A stretch of DNA of 52,196 nucleotides from an uncultured Bacteroidota bacterium (lineage in GTDB: Bacteria; Bacteroidota; Bacteroidia; Flavobacteriales; Flavobacteriaceae), in assembly GCA_903913315.1 (NCBI GenBank), contig CAIWKX010000175.1, forward strand, positions 1 to 52,196, given 5' to 3'. Below, piece by piece: positions 32,904 to 42,627 of this stretch. A program made the translations under genes and the position numbers. The notes beneath the pieces were generated by a model. That model was not told the origin of the DNA and made no database searches. It saw only the letters and a list, made by a program, of their open reading frames with translations. Position 1 is the stretch's first letter. The number at the start of each line of letters is the position of its first letter.

Positions 32904-34715
32904 TTATTTTGTTAAATATACCCAACCCACCAAAGGTTCCGGATAATCATTGTCATTCAAATTGAGAATATAGAAATACGTTCCTTTAGGTTCCATTTGA
33001 TTATCAAATCGAAGTCCTTTTGTAGCAAATCCATCCCAATTTGGAGTTTGATTGTTTCCTGTCCAAACTAATCTACCCCAACGATTATATATTTCTAATT
33101 CAAAATTCACAAAAATATTTCTTAAACCCGCTATAAAAAAACTGTCGTTCATACCATCTCCATTGGCGGAAACATAATTGTATACGGTTGGAGGGCAGTT
33201 TTTTGAATTTAAGATAAATGAAGTTATAGTATAACAATGGTCATTATCAATTCTAATAAAAATTTCTTTTGGGGTTGATACAGCAGTATAATGATTGCTA
33301 TTAAGAATTGGATTAGTTTGATTTTGAGCATCAGAATTTGACTCATAGAATTTGACGGTATCGCTTGCATTTACCTTGACTGCATTTTCGTAGTCTGAAA
33401 AATCAAAAGTAGCCACTGTAAATCCGGTATTGCAAGCTAATAAAGGCGCAAGAGGATTAAATAAAGGAATTGACCATTGTGTTATAGTTTCAGAAAAACT
33501 ATTGTTGTTTTCTATAAGTTCTGTTACAATTCCATGTCCAGTTCCATCGTCATCAACATTGAAAGTTAATGTAAAATCAGTTGGAATACTGTCAGGCAGT
33601 ATGATTATAATTTGCCCATTTTCACTTCCATCAATTGGGATAATAGTTGTAGTTTGAGTTTGAGCCAATAGTTGCCCATTTGCATAAATGGCTATAGGTG
33701 TTCCTGCAGGAAGTGGATTAGTACAATTCAAATTAGAAACCGTATAGTTGGCAGTAAGTACTTTAGAATTACAATTTTGTGTTACATTAGTAATTGCAAT
33801 CGTAGCATCAGGCAATTGACTATTGAGTTTGGTAACCACTGCATTAATCAAGACAAAATCCTGCCCTGAAGTGAGTTGAATTTGAGCAGAAGTATCTCCA
33901 ATATGAATGTTGTTTTGAATGTCATAGAAATCCAAATCCATATTGTATAAAGTATTGCTACCTGTAAAACTATTGGTGCCATTAAAAGCGTTGTCGGCAG
34001 GGTTTAAAGGAGGATTACTTAAAATAGTCCCATTGATTTGTAAGGTTTCATTAACAGCTAGGTTGGCATCACCTTCCCAAGCAACAAATCCAATTTTTGC
34101 ACCAGCATTATCAATAACATTAAGATTAGTCAAATTGATAGTGATATCATTTGGTATGCTTTCTAATCCATCATAAATATTGATTTGGTTCAGTGGCAAA
34201 GTAGCGTCTTTGTAAATAATTACCAATGTCCATCCCGCAAAATTAGTTCTGTTATTACAATAGCCAGGTTCATTAATAAGGGTTTGTGAAATGTCTAAAT
34301 CAGAAAGAGTATAATTGCCATTACCGGTACTCAACACCTGACTTGTTACATCTGTAAAGGCACTAAAATAAGGTAAATCAGAAGTTATACTAACATTAGA
34401 GAAAGTTCTTTGAGCATTGATATCTATGCCATTTAATTTTACATTAAAATCTCCCAATCCTGAACCTGCCCAATATAAATAAGCACTTTGAATTACTTGA
34501 TTTGCAGATAAATTTAAATTTGCAGTGGAAGACGGTAATATTAAATCTTCACAACCTGGTGTAACATTATTTTCTCCTTTATTTAAAGTTTTGCCCACAA
34601 AAATAAAATCATATCGTCCATTGAATTGTTGGTACAAGGATATATTTTGCCCAGACATCGAACAAAATGAAAAGAGAAACATACTAAAATATAGAAAACG
34701 TAGTTTAAAATTCAT
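32904..34715 (-). CDS. Secreted protein with gliding-motility (type B) C-terminal domain
   Basis: 603 residues. Signal peptide about 1-22 (ending FCSMSGQ). The N-terminal ~270 residues resemble a beta-sandwich surface module (YDFIFVGKTLNKGENN, SAYLYWAGSG, NFAGWTLVIIYKD). A CARDB-like stretch with NCTNPLPAGTPIAIYANGQ follows. The last ~90 residues are the CHU_C/type B sorting domain: SANGDGMNDSFFIAGL, FELEIYNRWGRLVW, PKGTYFYILNLND, GWVYLTK. Type B cargo is exported by the type IX system, often as adhesins or filament proteins. No enzyme motif. Confidence 0.92.
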   Translation of the reverse strand: MNFKLRFLYFSMFLFSFCSMSGQNISLYQQFNGRYDFIFVGKTLNKGENNVTPGCEDLILPSSTANLNLSANQVIQSAYLYWAGSGLGDFNVKLNGIDINAQRTFSNVSITSDLPYFSAFTDVTSQVLSTGNGNYTLSDLDISQTLINEPGYCNNRTNFAGWTLVIIYKDATLPLNQINIYDGLESIPNDITINLTNLNVIDNAGAKIGFVAWEGDANLAVNETLQINGTILSNPPLNPADNAFNGTNSFTGSNTLYNMDLDFYDIQNNIHIGDTSAQIQLTSGQDFVLINAVVTKLNSQLPDATIAITNVTQNCNSKVLTANYTVSNLNCTNPLPAGTPIAIYANGQLLAQTQTTTIIPIDGSENGQIIIILPDSIPTDFTLTFNVDDDGTGHGIVTELIENNNSFSETITQWSIPLFNPLAPLLACNTGFTVATFDFSDYENAVKVNASDTVKFYESNSDAQNQTNPILNSNHYTAVSTPKEIFIRIDNDHCYTITSFILNSKNCPPTVYNYVSANGDGMNDSFFIAGLRNIFVNFELEIYNRWGRLVWTGNNQTPNWDGFATKGLRFDNQMEPKGTYFYILNLNDNDYPEPLVGWVYLTK

Positions 34716-34766
34716 CTAGTATTATAATTATGACATCGAAAATAGGGAATTATTTTTAATAATGAC

Positions 34767-34774
34767 TACTTTTG
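34767..34774 (+). promoter_or_regulatory. -7 box at the start of the polysaccharide cluster
   Basis: TACTTTTG, perfect TAnnTTTG, 55 nt before the GTG at 34829. Likely drives the four overlapping genes to 38718. Confidence 0.5.
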
Positions 34775-34828
34775 AATTTGGAATTACTATTAATAATTGC
34801 TTAATTTTCCGAAGTTTTAAAAATAAAA

Positions 34829-35803
34829 GTGAAACACTACCAAGTTAAATTATATCAACCGCAAGATTTTAATCTTTGGAATGCTTTTATAAGTGTTGCC
34901 AAAAATGCAACTTTTTTATTTCATAGAAATTTTATGGAATACCATGCCGAAAGATTTCAAGAGTATTCTTTATTAGTTTTTGACGTTGAAAAATTAGTGG
35001 CTGTTTTGCCTGCCAATAGAGTAGGGACTACCGTTTTTTCACACCAAGGATTGAGTTATGGCTCCATAGTAGTAAAAGATGATATTCGAATAAAAGAATA
35101 TGTTGCCATAGTTAAAGAAATCATGAAGTTTTTACAATCCAATGGGGTTGAGAATCTTGAAATAAAGCTATTGCCTAAGATTTACAATGAAACGATAGCT
35201 GATGAAATGGATTATGTAGCTTTTTTGATGCAATCATCCCTATTTAGAACCGATGTTTATTTAACGATGGACATGCAAAACGATTACCAACCCAATAGAA
35301 ATAGAAAAAGAGCATTAAAAATCGCTTCTGAATTGGGAATTGAGATTAAAGAAGAAAAGAACTATGATGGTTTTTGGAATCAAATATTAATTCCGAATTT
35401 AAAAGAACGATTTGATGTTAAACCTGTCCATTCTTGCGAGGAAATTGAAATGTTAGCAGTTTTATTTCCAGAGAATATTTTTCTTTTTAATGCTTATCAA
35501 GAAGGTGTTTTAAAAGCAGGCGTAGTTATGTTTCTCACAAAAACTGTGGCGCACTTTCAATACAGTTCTGGTGGAAATGATAGAAATGATATTGCAGCTT
35601 TGGATATATTATTTGATTACATAATCCAAAAATATGCTCATAAAAAGTATGTTAGTTTTGGCAGTTCTTCAGAAGATAATGGATTAAAGCTAAATGAAGG
35701 TTTGGCCTATTGGAAAGAAAGCTTCGGCGCAAAGACTGCTGTACAAAGTTTCCACCGATTCAAGACGTCCAATCATTATTTATTAGATACCGTTCTATTA
35801 TGA
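34829..35803 (+). CDS. FemAB/GNAT-type acyltransferase of the polysaccharide cluster
   Basis: 324 residues, GTG start. The form is of a two-lobed GNAT/FemAB protein: [34 protein letters not shown] and [12 protein letters not shown] in the first lobe, then [20 protein letters not shown] and [23 protein letters not shown] in the second. Such proteins in O-antigen clusters often N-acylate amino sugars. Its stop overlaps the start of the aminotransferase (ATGA), so it could acylate the amino group that enzyme installs. The alternative candidate for that step is the hexapeptide protein at 36881. Confidence 0.78.
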   Translation: MKHYQVKLYQPQDFNLWNAFISVAKNATFLFHRNFMEYHAERFQEYSLLVFDVEKLVAVLPANRVGTTVFSHQGLSYGSIVVKDDIRIKEYVAIVKEIMKFLQSNGVENLEIKLLPKIYNETIADEMDYVAFLMQSSLFRTDVYLTMDMQNDYQPNRNRKRALKIASELGIEIKEEKNYDGFWNQILIPNLKERFDVKPVHSCEEIEMLAVLFPENIFLFNAYQEGVLKAGVVMFLTKTVAHFQYSSGGNDRNDIAALDILFDYIIQKYAHKKYVSFGSSSEDNGLKLNEGLAYWKESFGAKTAVQSFHRFKTSNHYLLDTVLL

Positions 35804-36876
35804 TAAAGTTTCTCGATTTACAAAAGATAAATTTGGGCTATCAAGAACAATTTCAAAACAAAATGAAGGTGGTTTTAGATAAAGGTTGGTTTATTCTTGG
35901 AGATGAAGTGAAAACATTTGAGGCTAATTTTGCCAAATATTGTGGTACAAAACATTGTATTGGTGTTGGAAACGGTTTGGATGCTTTAGTTTTAATATTT
36001 AAAAGTTATATTCAATTAGGAAAACTCAAAAAAGGCGATGAGGTTATCGTGCCTGCCAATACTTATATCGCTAGTATACTAGCCATTCTTCAAGCAGATT
36101 TAATTCCAGTGTTGGTGGAGCCAAGTTTAGACACCTATAATATCAATCCTGATTTAATTGCCGAAAAAATTACAGCTAAAACTAAAGCTATTTTGATGGT
36201 GCATCTGTATGGACAATTGGCAGCTATGGATGAACTGATAACTATTGGTTACCAACACAATTTATTGTTGATTGAAGACGCCGCACAAGGACATGGATTG
36301 CCATTTAAGGGAAGTCATGCCCGGGCATTTAGTTTTTATCCAGGAAAAAACTTAGGTGCTCTTGGAGATGCAGGAGCTATTACCACTAATGATGATGAAT
36401 TAGCGAAAGTAATTGCATCCTTACGTAATTATGGTTCAGAGCAGAAATATCACAATGAGTTTATCGGAATAAATTCTCGGTTGGATGAACTTCAAGCCGC
36501 ATTTTTAAATGTAAAATTACCCCATTTAGAGGCGGATAATAATAAAAGACGTAGTATTGCAAAACGCTATTTGACGGAAATTAAAAATATTAAAATAAAT
36601 CTACCTTATTGGGATTTATCTACTAATCATGTTTTTCATTTGTTTGTGATTCGAACCGAAAATAGAGTAGCATTACAAGAATATTTATTGCAAAATGGTA
36701 TTGAAACGATGATTCATTATCCTATTCCTCCTCATCAACAAAAAGCACTTGCCCATTGGAATTCACTTTCCTTTCCTATTACAGAAAAGATTCATAATGA
36801 AGTGTTGAGTTTGCCTATAAGTCCAGTTATGACAAAAGAAGAAGTGGATTTTGTAATTGAAATATTAAATAAGTAG
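35800..36876 (+). CDS. fdtB: DegT/DnrJ/EryC1 sugar aminotransferase (FdtB-like)
   Basis: 358 residues from the ATG at 35800. PLP enzyme fold type I; the Schiff-base lysine is K183 in [15 protein letters not shown]; the motifs [15 protein letters not shown] and EDAAQGHG are complete. The pattern fits FdtB/QdtB, which convert dTDP-3-keto-6-deoxyhexose to dTDP-3-amino-3,6-dideoxyhexose with glutamate. The partner ketoisomerase is at 42628-43023. The gene is overlapped at its 5' end by the preceding gene and followed 4 nt later by the acyltransferase. Confidence 0.9.
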   Translation: MIKFLDLQKINLGYQEQFQNKMKVVLDKGWFILGDEVKTFEANFAKYCGTKHCIGVGNGLDALVLIFKSYIQLGKLKKGDEVIVPANTYIASILAILQADLIPVLVEPSLDTYNINPDLIAEKITAKTKAILMVHLYGQLAAMDELITIGYQHNLLLIEDAAQGHGLPFKGSHARAFSFYPGKNLGALGDAGAITTNDDELAKVIASLRNYGSEQKYHNEFIGINSRLDELQAAFLNVKLPHLEADNNKRRSIAKRYLTEIKNIKINLPYWDLSTNHVFHLFVIRTENRVALQEYLLQNGIETMIHYPIPPHQQKALAHWNSLSFPITEKIHNEVLSLPISPVMTKEEVDFVIEILNK

Positions 36877-36880
36877 TAAG

Positions 36881-37453
36881 ATGAGTACTTCAAAGAGAAT
36901 AAAAGACTTCTGTTTTGTTACTTTACGAGTGTGGAAGTATAAAATACTTTCAGATTGTAAACAAGTAAAGGGGAATCCAAAATGCTATCATCCTTTATTA
37001 AAAAAAGGAAAAGGGAAAATTTCTTTTGGATCAAATGTACAAATTGGAGTTATTGCCTCTCCAAATTACTATTCTCATTATTCTTATGTAGAAGCAAGGA
37101 TGGAGTCAAGTGAAATTATAATTGGAAATAATGTAGCTATTAACAATGGTTTTTCTGCTGTTGCCTTTTCTAAAATAACTATTGGTAATGGCGTTTTAAT
37201 AGGTTTTAATTGTAGTATTATGGATAATGATGGACATAATTTAAATCCAAATGAACGAAACTCAACGACTATAATTGCAGCAGATGTCTTACTAGAAGAA
37301 AACGTTTTTATTTCTGATAATGTAACTATTTTAAAAGGGGTTACAATTGGTAAAAATTCTGTTATTGGAAATGGTTCCATAGTTGTTCAATCGATTCCGG
37401 AAAATGTAATAGCAGCTGGAATTCCTGCTAAGGTAATAAAGAGTTTACTGTGA
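36881..37453 (+). CDS. Hexapeptide-repeat acyltransferase
   Basis: 190 residues. Left-handed beta-helix repeats run from about residue 75 to 180 (IIIGNNVAINNG, ITIGNGVLIGFNC, VFISDNVTILKGVTIGKNSVIGNGSIVV), ending in the usual AAGIPAKVIK. The motif DNDGHN with the active-site His places it with the maltose/galactoside (LacA/WbbJ) type O- or N-acetyltransferases. It lies directly after the aminotransferase and could be the FdtC-equivalent N-acetyltransferase or an O-acetylase of the repeat unit. The next gene's GTG overlaps its stop. Confidence 0.88.
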   Translation: MSTSKRIKDFCFVTLRVWKYKILSDCKQVKGNPKCYHPLLKKGKGKISFGSNVQIGVIASPNYYSHYSYVEARMESSEIIIGNNVAINNGFSAVAFSKITIGNGVLIGFNCSIMDNDGHNLNPNERNSTTIIAADVLLEENVFISDNVTILKGVTIGKNSVIGNGSIVVQSIPENVIAAGIPAKVIKSLL

Positions 37454-38718
37454 TTCAAAAACTAAAAAAAAATCCTTTAATCAAAGTACTGTCAATAAAT
37501 TCTATATCCGTTGCAGTTAGTTTTGTATTAGGTGTCTTTTCTTCAAAAATTATTTCTGTTTTTTTAGGGACTTCGGGAATGGCTTTGACGGGAAGTTTTA
37601 GAAATTTCACCGCAATGTTAAAATCAATAGCTACTCTTGGAGTCAGTAATTCTGTTGTAAAACTATTTGTTGAAAATAAAGAGAACAAAGAAGAGTTAGG
37701 CACCATCTATTCTACCTTTTTTGGATTTTTTTTAATACTATCTTCACTTTTAGGTATTTCTGTTGTTCTCTTTGCCAGCCAAATTTCACAATTTATTTTT
37801 TTTAAAAACGCCTATTATATTCCTATTCAATTTTTTGGATTGGCATTACCAATGATTGTAATTAATGTTTTTTGGACCGCCATTTACAATGCATTCGAAA
37901 AATTCAGATTGATAGTAATCATTCAAATAAGTTCTAATATTTTATTATTTGCAATTACTGCTTTATTAATTTGGAAAGAAAACCTTTTTGGAGGATTACT
38001 AGCCATTGCTATAGGAGATCTTATTTCATTTGGAATCACATATTTTTTTATTAAAAAAAGTTTTGGTTATTTTAAGTTTTCTATAAAAAAAATGACGGTT
38101 GGAAAATACTTTACTGTGCTTAAAAGATTTTCTTTAATGGCTTTCTTAAGCGCTGTCATAGTTCCTGTTACTTTAATCTTAATCCGAAATAAAATTGTGG
38201 CACTTTACACCACACAAGAGGCTGGAATATGGGATGGTGTAAATCGGCTTTCTAGTTTTTATATGATGTTCTTTAATGCTGGACTTTCTTTGTATTATGT
38301 TCCAAAACTTGCTTCTTTAACAACCGATAAAGAATTTAAAAATGAATTAAAAGAGTACTTCAAAATACTAGTACCCCTTTTTTTAATAATGTTAATGTTT
38401 ATTTTTATTCTAAAAGATTTTATTATCGAACTTGCTTTCACAAAAGAGTTTCACAGAATAAAGAGTATTCTGGTTTGGCAAATGTTAGGTGACTTTTTTA
38501 GAATAATGTCACTTGCTTTTGGCTTTCAAATAGTAATAAAATCAATGATGAAAAGATATTTTATAATTGAAATTGTATTTAATGCAACTTTTTTAATCCT
38601 ATCTTTTTTATTGTTGCCACAGTATTCAAGCCAAGGAGTGGTCCAAGCCTATTGTATAGCTAGTATATTGAGTTTTTTAATTATGATTTTTATGTTTAGA
38701 AAATTATTCAGAAACTAA
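37450..38718 (+). CDS. O-antigen flippase (Wzx-like)
   Basis: 422 residues, GTG start overlapping the previous stop (GTGA). About twelve membrane helices in the MATE-like order of polysaccharide-biosynthesis flippases (KVLSINSISVAVSFVLGVFSSKIISVFLG at the start). It would move lipid-linked oligosaccharide across the inner membrane. Very AT-rich codon use compared with the housekeeping genes. A remnant of a different flippase follows at 38765. Confidence 0.9.
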   Translation: MIQKLKKNPLIKVLSINSISVAVSFVLGVFSSKIISVFLGTSGMALTGSFRNFTAMLKSIATLGVSNSVVKLFVENKENKEELGTIYSTFFGFFLILSSLLGISVVLFASQISQFIFFKNAYYIPIQFFGLALPMIVINVFWTAIYNAFEKFRLIVIIQISSNILLFAITALLIWKENLFGGLLAIAIGDLISFGITYFFIKKSFGYFKFSIKKMTVGKYFTVLKRFSLMAFLSAVIVPVTLILIRNKIVALYTTQEAGIWDGVNRLSSFYMMFFNAGLSLYYVPKLASLTTDKEFKNELKEYFKILVPLFLIMLMFIFILKDFIIELAFTKEFHRIKSILVWQMLGDFFRIMSLAFGFQIVIKSMMKRYFIIEIVFNATFLILSFLLLPQYSSQGVVQAYCIASILSFLIMIFMFRKLFRN

Positions 38719-38764
38719 AGATTAGTAGTTCTAAATTTAAGATCTCATTTATTTAAGGCTATAG

Positions 38765-38950
38765 TTTTATGCTAAGAAACTAACGAAAGCTTTTATCGTT
38801 TTCGAACTATTTTCGCTGACCGTTTTATACTTTAGTAGTATCTATTGGATGACTCTCTTTAAAATTGAAGGTGTAGTTATGGGATATGCCATCACTTACG
38901 CAGTTTATTTTGTGGCTTTGAGTGTTTATTTTAGAAAGTGTTTGGTTTGA
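38765..38950 (+). pseudogene. C-terminal remnant of a second flippase
   Basis: A stop-bounded frame of 61 codons without a start. It reads as two membrane helices: YAKKLTKAFIVFELFSL, VLYFSSIYWMTLFKIEGVV, and GYAITYAVYFVALSVYFRK. This is the typical C-terminal end of Wzx flippases (gly-x-x-ITY-x-VY ending, then FRK), but it differs from the end of the intact flippase just upstream. No ATG or coupling to the preceding gene is seen. It is best explained as the residue of a replaced flippase gene. The rest of 38951-39116 holds nothing recognisable. Confidence 0.75.
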
Positions 38951-39116
38951 AAAAAAAGAATAAACAGTATTTGCTGACATTGAAACATATTGATGTTTCT
39001 GAATATTCTATTGAAGTAAATAAATCATTTACATTTTTTATGTATTAGAAAAACAAAATGAAATCAACATGGTAAAACTATTTTAAGTATATTAGTTCAC
39101 TGTAATTAAATTTATT

Positions 39117-39974
39117 ATGAAAAAAATATTGTTTCTTTTTGTTTTATGTTCACAGTTTATGAATGCAATTGAAGTTGGTTCTTTTGAAGAAGCTCAAAAA
39201 TTAGCTTTAGGAACTAATAAAATTATACTTGTTGATTTTTGGGCAACATGGTGTGGACCTTGTAAAAGAATGGATTTTAATACTTGGAATGACGAAAGAG
39301 TTAAATCAGCAATGAATGATTTTATTTTTGTTAAAATCGACATTGATAAAAACAGAGAGTTAGCAAATAAATACAATGTGAAATCAATACCCAATATTTT
39401 TTTCCTTGATGGTAATGGTTTTTCAATTCATAATATACTTGGTTATAAAACACCAAATAAAATAATAAAATATCTTGAAAATTATAATATCTCTACCGAG
39501 ATTATTTCAATCGAACTTATTAACCAATATAAAAAACCTAATTATTATAATTTATTAAAATTGATATCCAAATATTATGATTTTACTTTATATGCAGATA
39601 ATGACTTAAAAGGAGATTTATTGCATGTGTGTTCTTTGTATTTGGATGAAAGTAATAATTATTTATCAAAAAAGGAAGAAAATTATGTTAAAAAGAAGCA
39701 AAAAATAGAATTAATTAAATTGTTTACTCTAGCTTATAATTTTAATTTTGATAAATTGGATAAGAAAATATCTGAAATTAAAATAGCAGAGATTGATGAG
39801 TCCAATTATTTTGATTATTGGTTCTTGAAGTACATATCTACAAAAGCATTAGGAAAAGAAACTTCTGTAATGGAAGAACAATTAAAGAATAATGAATTAG
39901 AGAATGTTATTACAGATTCAAATAAACTCTATGCATTCTACCTTAAATCTAAAGAGAAAAAAACTATTGAATAA
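39117..39974 (+). CDS. Exported thioredoxin-family protein
   Basis: 285 residues. Signal peptide 1-17 (ending FMNA). Thioredoxin fold about 20-125 with active site WATWCGPCKRM and the cis-proline region SIPNIFF. A helical C-terminal half (~160 residues) is not assigned. Probably a periplasmic thiol reductase or oxidase. It has no evident link to polysaccharide synthesis; its position between a flippase remnant and a decayed fragment suggests it was inserted during rearrangement. Its end overlaps the 39964-40113 fragment. Confidence 0.88.
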   Translation: MKKILFLFVLCSQFMNAIEVGSFEEAQKLALGTNKIILVDFWATWCGPCKRMDFNTWNDERVKSAMNDFIFVKIDIDKNRELANKYNVKSIPNIFFLDGNGFSIHNILGYKTPNKIIKYLENYNISTEIISIELINQYKKPNYYNLLKLISKYYDFTLYADNDLKGDLLHVCSLYLDESNNYLSKKEENYVKKKQKIELIKLFTLAYNFNFDKLDKKISEIKIAEIDESNYFDYWFLKYISTKALGKETSVMEEQLKNNELENVITDSNKLYAFYLKSKEKKTIE

Positions 39975-40113
39975 AATATTTTAAGTATTCAATTCGGGTT
40001 TCAATAAAAACATCTCTAATTTGATAATCTTCCGCAAACATCTCTAACAAAATAACAACTATCTCCTTAATTGCTTCTTTATTATTTATTGTAATGCCAA
40101 CAAAATTGTTTCT
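39964..40113 (-). pseudogene. Decayed gene fragment
   Basis: A 49-residue frame with no start of its own, opening just after a TGA (NNKEAIKEIVVILLEMF... IETRIEYLKYFIQ). The helical, amphipathic sequence resembles the C-terminal end of an envelope-polysaccharide glycosyl- or glycerol-phosphotransferase. The family call is tentative. It overlaps the thioredoxin-family stop by 11 bp. From 40114 to 40182 nothing is recognised. Confidence 0.35.
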
Positions 40114-40182
40114 TCACTAACGATACTCTTTCGGTACTGTTTAGCTTTTGTTTTTTTTCTTTTAGAATTATATTAAAATAGA

Positions 40183-40329
40183 GTCTAAAAGCAATTTAGA
40201 CAAGTCAAAAAGCAATTTAGACAAGTCAAAAAGCAAAATCGAAAGGTCTAAAAGTAATTTAGACTAGTCGAAAAGCAAAATAAAATAGTCTAAAAGCAAA
40301 ATGATAAGGTTTATTTTAGAAATAGACTT
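40183..40329. repeat. Second 21-bp tandem array
   Basis: Six units of exactly 21 bp (starts 40183, 40204, 40225, 40246, 40267, 40288) and a diverged seventh to 40329. Each begins GTC and continues AAAAAGC or TAAAAGC; several end TTTAGACAA or TTTAGACTA. Units 1 and 4 form the dyad GTCTAAA-N5-TTTAGAC, and the joints form GAC-N2-GTC. There is no reading frame of interest. The sequence is unrelated to the array at 19192, but period, dyads and position between convergent genes are the same. Confidence 0.9.
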
Positions 40330-40351
40330 TTAATAAAGACTTTGTTTGGAG

Positions 40352-41488
40352 TTATTTTTGATAATGCGCCAAGTATTGCTTCGCAATTTTGATGTAATCG
40401 TGTTCTTTTTCGATAAATTGTCTGGCAGCGGCTCCTATTTTTTTGATTTCTATTGGATTTTCAATCAGATGGGAAAGTTTGTTTACCAAATAATCAACAT
40501 CTGGCAAGGCATTAATGGCTACTGTTTCAGTCAAATGATAGTGGTCTACAAATTCGTTCTCGGCACCAGTAAAAACTACTTTTCCTTTTGCCATTGCTTC
40601 TAGTGCATTGTAGCCTTGGTCAAAACCATACACTTGATCCAAAACAATATGGGATTGGTCGTAAAGCGAAATATATTCGGTATACTGCAAACTTTCGGCA
40701 ATTGTCAGGGCAACTTTAGTTGGATATTTCGCTTGGATAACTTCAAGGGCTTTTTCAAAAAAAGAGATTCCTTTGGTATAATATGTCCCCCTATTAATCC
40801 CTAGAAAAATTATTATTTTGTCCGTAATTTCTATTTGTGAAAAGCGAAATTGGGTAGTGTTGATGGGATTAGGCAGCAATCCTAAAAACTGCGGATGCTT
40901 TTGTAAGGGCAACACATAATCAATATCGGAGGCGAAAACTCCTTCTATATTTTGATAGACTAAATCGTGGGTTTTTTTATGATTGGGTGTCAGAAAATCA
41001 AAGATAAATAGGTATTCCTTTTTTGAATTTGGATTTTCAAAATAGGGATTCATAATAGAATAACGCTCTTTTTTCGCTAGTAAATAATTGGCGACCACAT
41101 AGTCAACACCACAACACAAAAGAAAAGTTTTTTTGTTGTTTTTAAAAAGTTTCTTCAGCAGAAAACGCTCCAAACGAGGAGTAGTCTGTATAGGGGCTTC
41201 GTTGATATACTGCACTACATCAAAGTTTTTCAGTTGGTTCAAATGAAAATAAAATCGAATCCCGAATTCTAATCTTGCTGCGTCCCACGAAGTCAATCTA
41301 TAAATAAGCTGTCGTGCGATATTGCCTACTTTGCTTTCGCTCCATTTAGCTTTGGTCGATAAATCAACAGGAAAATTCTTGAAACCATCGCCATTGGCAA
41401 TGATTACTACCTCGTGACCGAGTGCTACCAATCCTTCTTTCAAAGAATTGTGTAACCGACTAAATTCCCCTACTAATAAAATTCTCAC
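40352..41488 (-). CDS. Glycosyltransferase (GT-B fold, family 1/4-like)
   Basis: 378 residues. N-terminal Rossmann start MRILLVGEFSRLHNSLKEGL, then KYNIAR-like regions. C-terminal nucleotide-sugar half contains FGFDQGYNALEAMAKGKVV with an E-x7-E-like pattern and a preceding DQSHIVLDQVYG. It transfers a sugar from a nucleotide donor to a lipid-linked acceptor at the cytoplasmic side of the inner membrane. Donor and linkage cannot be read. Divergent from the next gene (38 bp apart). Confidence 0.85.
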   Translation of the reverse strand: MRILLVGEFSRLHNSLKEGLVALGHEVVIIANGDGFKNFPVDLSTKAKWSESKVGNIARQLIYRLTSWDAARLEFGIRFYFHLNQLKNFDVVQYINEAPIQTTPRLERFLLKKLFKNNKKTFLLCCGVDYVVANYLLAKKERYSIMNPYFENPNSKKEYLFIFDFLTPNHKKTHDLVYQNIEGVFASDIDYVLPLQKHPQFLGLLPNPINTTQFRFSQIEITDKIIIFLGINRGTYYTKGISFFEKALEVIQAKYPTKVALTIAESLQYTEYISLYDQSHIVLDQVYGFDQGYNALEAMAKGKVVFTGAENEFVDHYHLTETVAINALPDVDYLVNKLSHLIENPIEIKKIGAAARQFIEKEHDYIKIAKQYLAHYQK

Positions 41489-41496
41489 TTATTGCT

Positions 41497-41504
41497 TATA
41501 TTTG
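41497..41504 (+). promoter_or_regulatory. -7 box for the 41527 glycosyltransferase operon
   Basis: TATATTTG, perfect match, 22 nt before the GTG start at 41527, within the 38-bp divergent gap. Confidence 0.5.
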
Positions 41505-41526
41505 TTGCTAAAATAGTTAAAAATTA

Positions 41527-42621
41527 GTGAACTCATCTGCTTCAAAATATAAAATTTGCATAGTGTCTGATCATTTATCGGGTGGAGGAGCAGAGCGTTG
41601 TTCAGCTATATTATCTGTTTTTTTTGAGCAAAATAACATTGCTGTTCACCATGTTTTGGTACAAGATAAAATAGCGTATACCTATGCAGGAGAAGTCTTG
41701 AATTTAGGAAAACTCAAGAAAGGTGGCTATAATCTAAAAGACCGTTTCCAACGATTTGTTACGTTGTATCATTTTTTGAGAAATCATCAATTTGATTATA
41801 TTATCGATACAAGGGTAAAGAACAAACAGTGGCAAGAATGGGTTATTTTTAACTTCATTTATAATGTGCCCACGATTATTATTGTGCATAGTTATATGAC
41901 GGAGATGTATTTCCCCAAATCACAATTTTTAGCAAAACATATTTTTAAAAAATGTAAAGCTATTGTTTCTGTTTCCAAGGCTATTACAGAAAAAATATCG
42001 GCACACTATCATTATTCGCAAACAAAAACCATTCATAATCCTATTGATTTAATCTCAATTGAGCAACAATCAAAAGAAACTATTGCTATCGATGGTAAAT
42101 ATATCTTGGCGGTGGGAAATATGCAGGTGGATGTCAAACAATTTGATAAATTGATTAGACTATATGCCCAATCGGAATTACCCAATCGGAAGATAAAATT
42201 GATAATTATTGGTGAGGGCATTTTACTTATAGGGTTGCAACAGCTTGCTAGCGATTTGCAGTTGCAAGATATGGTTGTTTTTAAAGGAAGTATCTCCAAT
42301 CCGTTCCCTTATTATAGACAGGCACTTTATACAGTCTTAACCAGCAGAAATGAAGGGTTTCCAACGGTTTTAATAGAATCATTGGCTTGTGAAACGCCCG
42401 TTGTTTCTTTTGATTGTTTATCGGGGCCACGAGAAATTATTCAGCACGAAAGCAATGGTTTGTTGGTAGAAAATCAAAACGAAGAAAAATTTGTTTTGGC
42501 AATGAATGAAATGGTTTTAAATGAAAAATTGTATTATCATTGTAAGCAAAATGCAAAACAAAGTGTGCAACAATTTTCTTTGCAGACAATAGGAAAACAA
42601 TGGTTGCAACTTTTTAAATAA
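41527..42621 (+). CDS. Glycosyltransferase family 4
   Basis: 364 residues, GTG start. GT-B fold: donor-side loop DHLSGGGAERCSAI (about 13-26), then LAVGNM...VDVKQFDKLI and the C-terminal EGFPTVLIESLACETPVVSFDCLSGPREII with the E-x7-E motif. A typical polysaccharide-cluster glycosyltransferase. It is followed 6 nt later by the FdtA-like gene, so they share a transcript. Confidence 0.9.
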   Translation: MNSSASKYKICIVSDHLSGGGAERCSAILSVFFEQNNIAVHHVLVQDKIAYTYAGEVLNLGKLKKGGYNLKDRFQRFVTLYHFLRNHQFDYIIDTRVKNKQWQEWVIFNFIYNVPTIIIVHSYMTEMYFPKSQFLAKHIFKKCKAIVSVSKAITEKISAHYHYSQTKTIHNPIDLISIEQQSKETIAIDGKYILAVGNMQVDVKQFDKLIRLYAQSELPNRKIKLIIIGEGILLIGLQQLASDLQLQDMVVFKGSISNPFPYYRQALYTVLTSRNEGFPTVLIESLACETPVVSFDCLSGPREIIQHESNGLLVENQNEEKFVLAMNEMVLNEKLYYHCKQNAKQSVQQFSLQTIGKQWLQLFK

Positions 42622-42627
42622 AAAACA

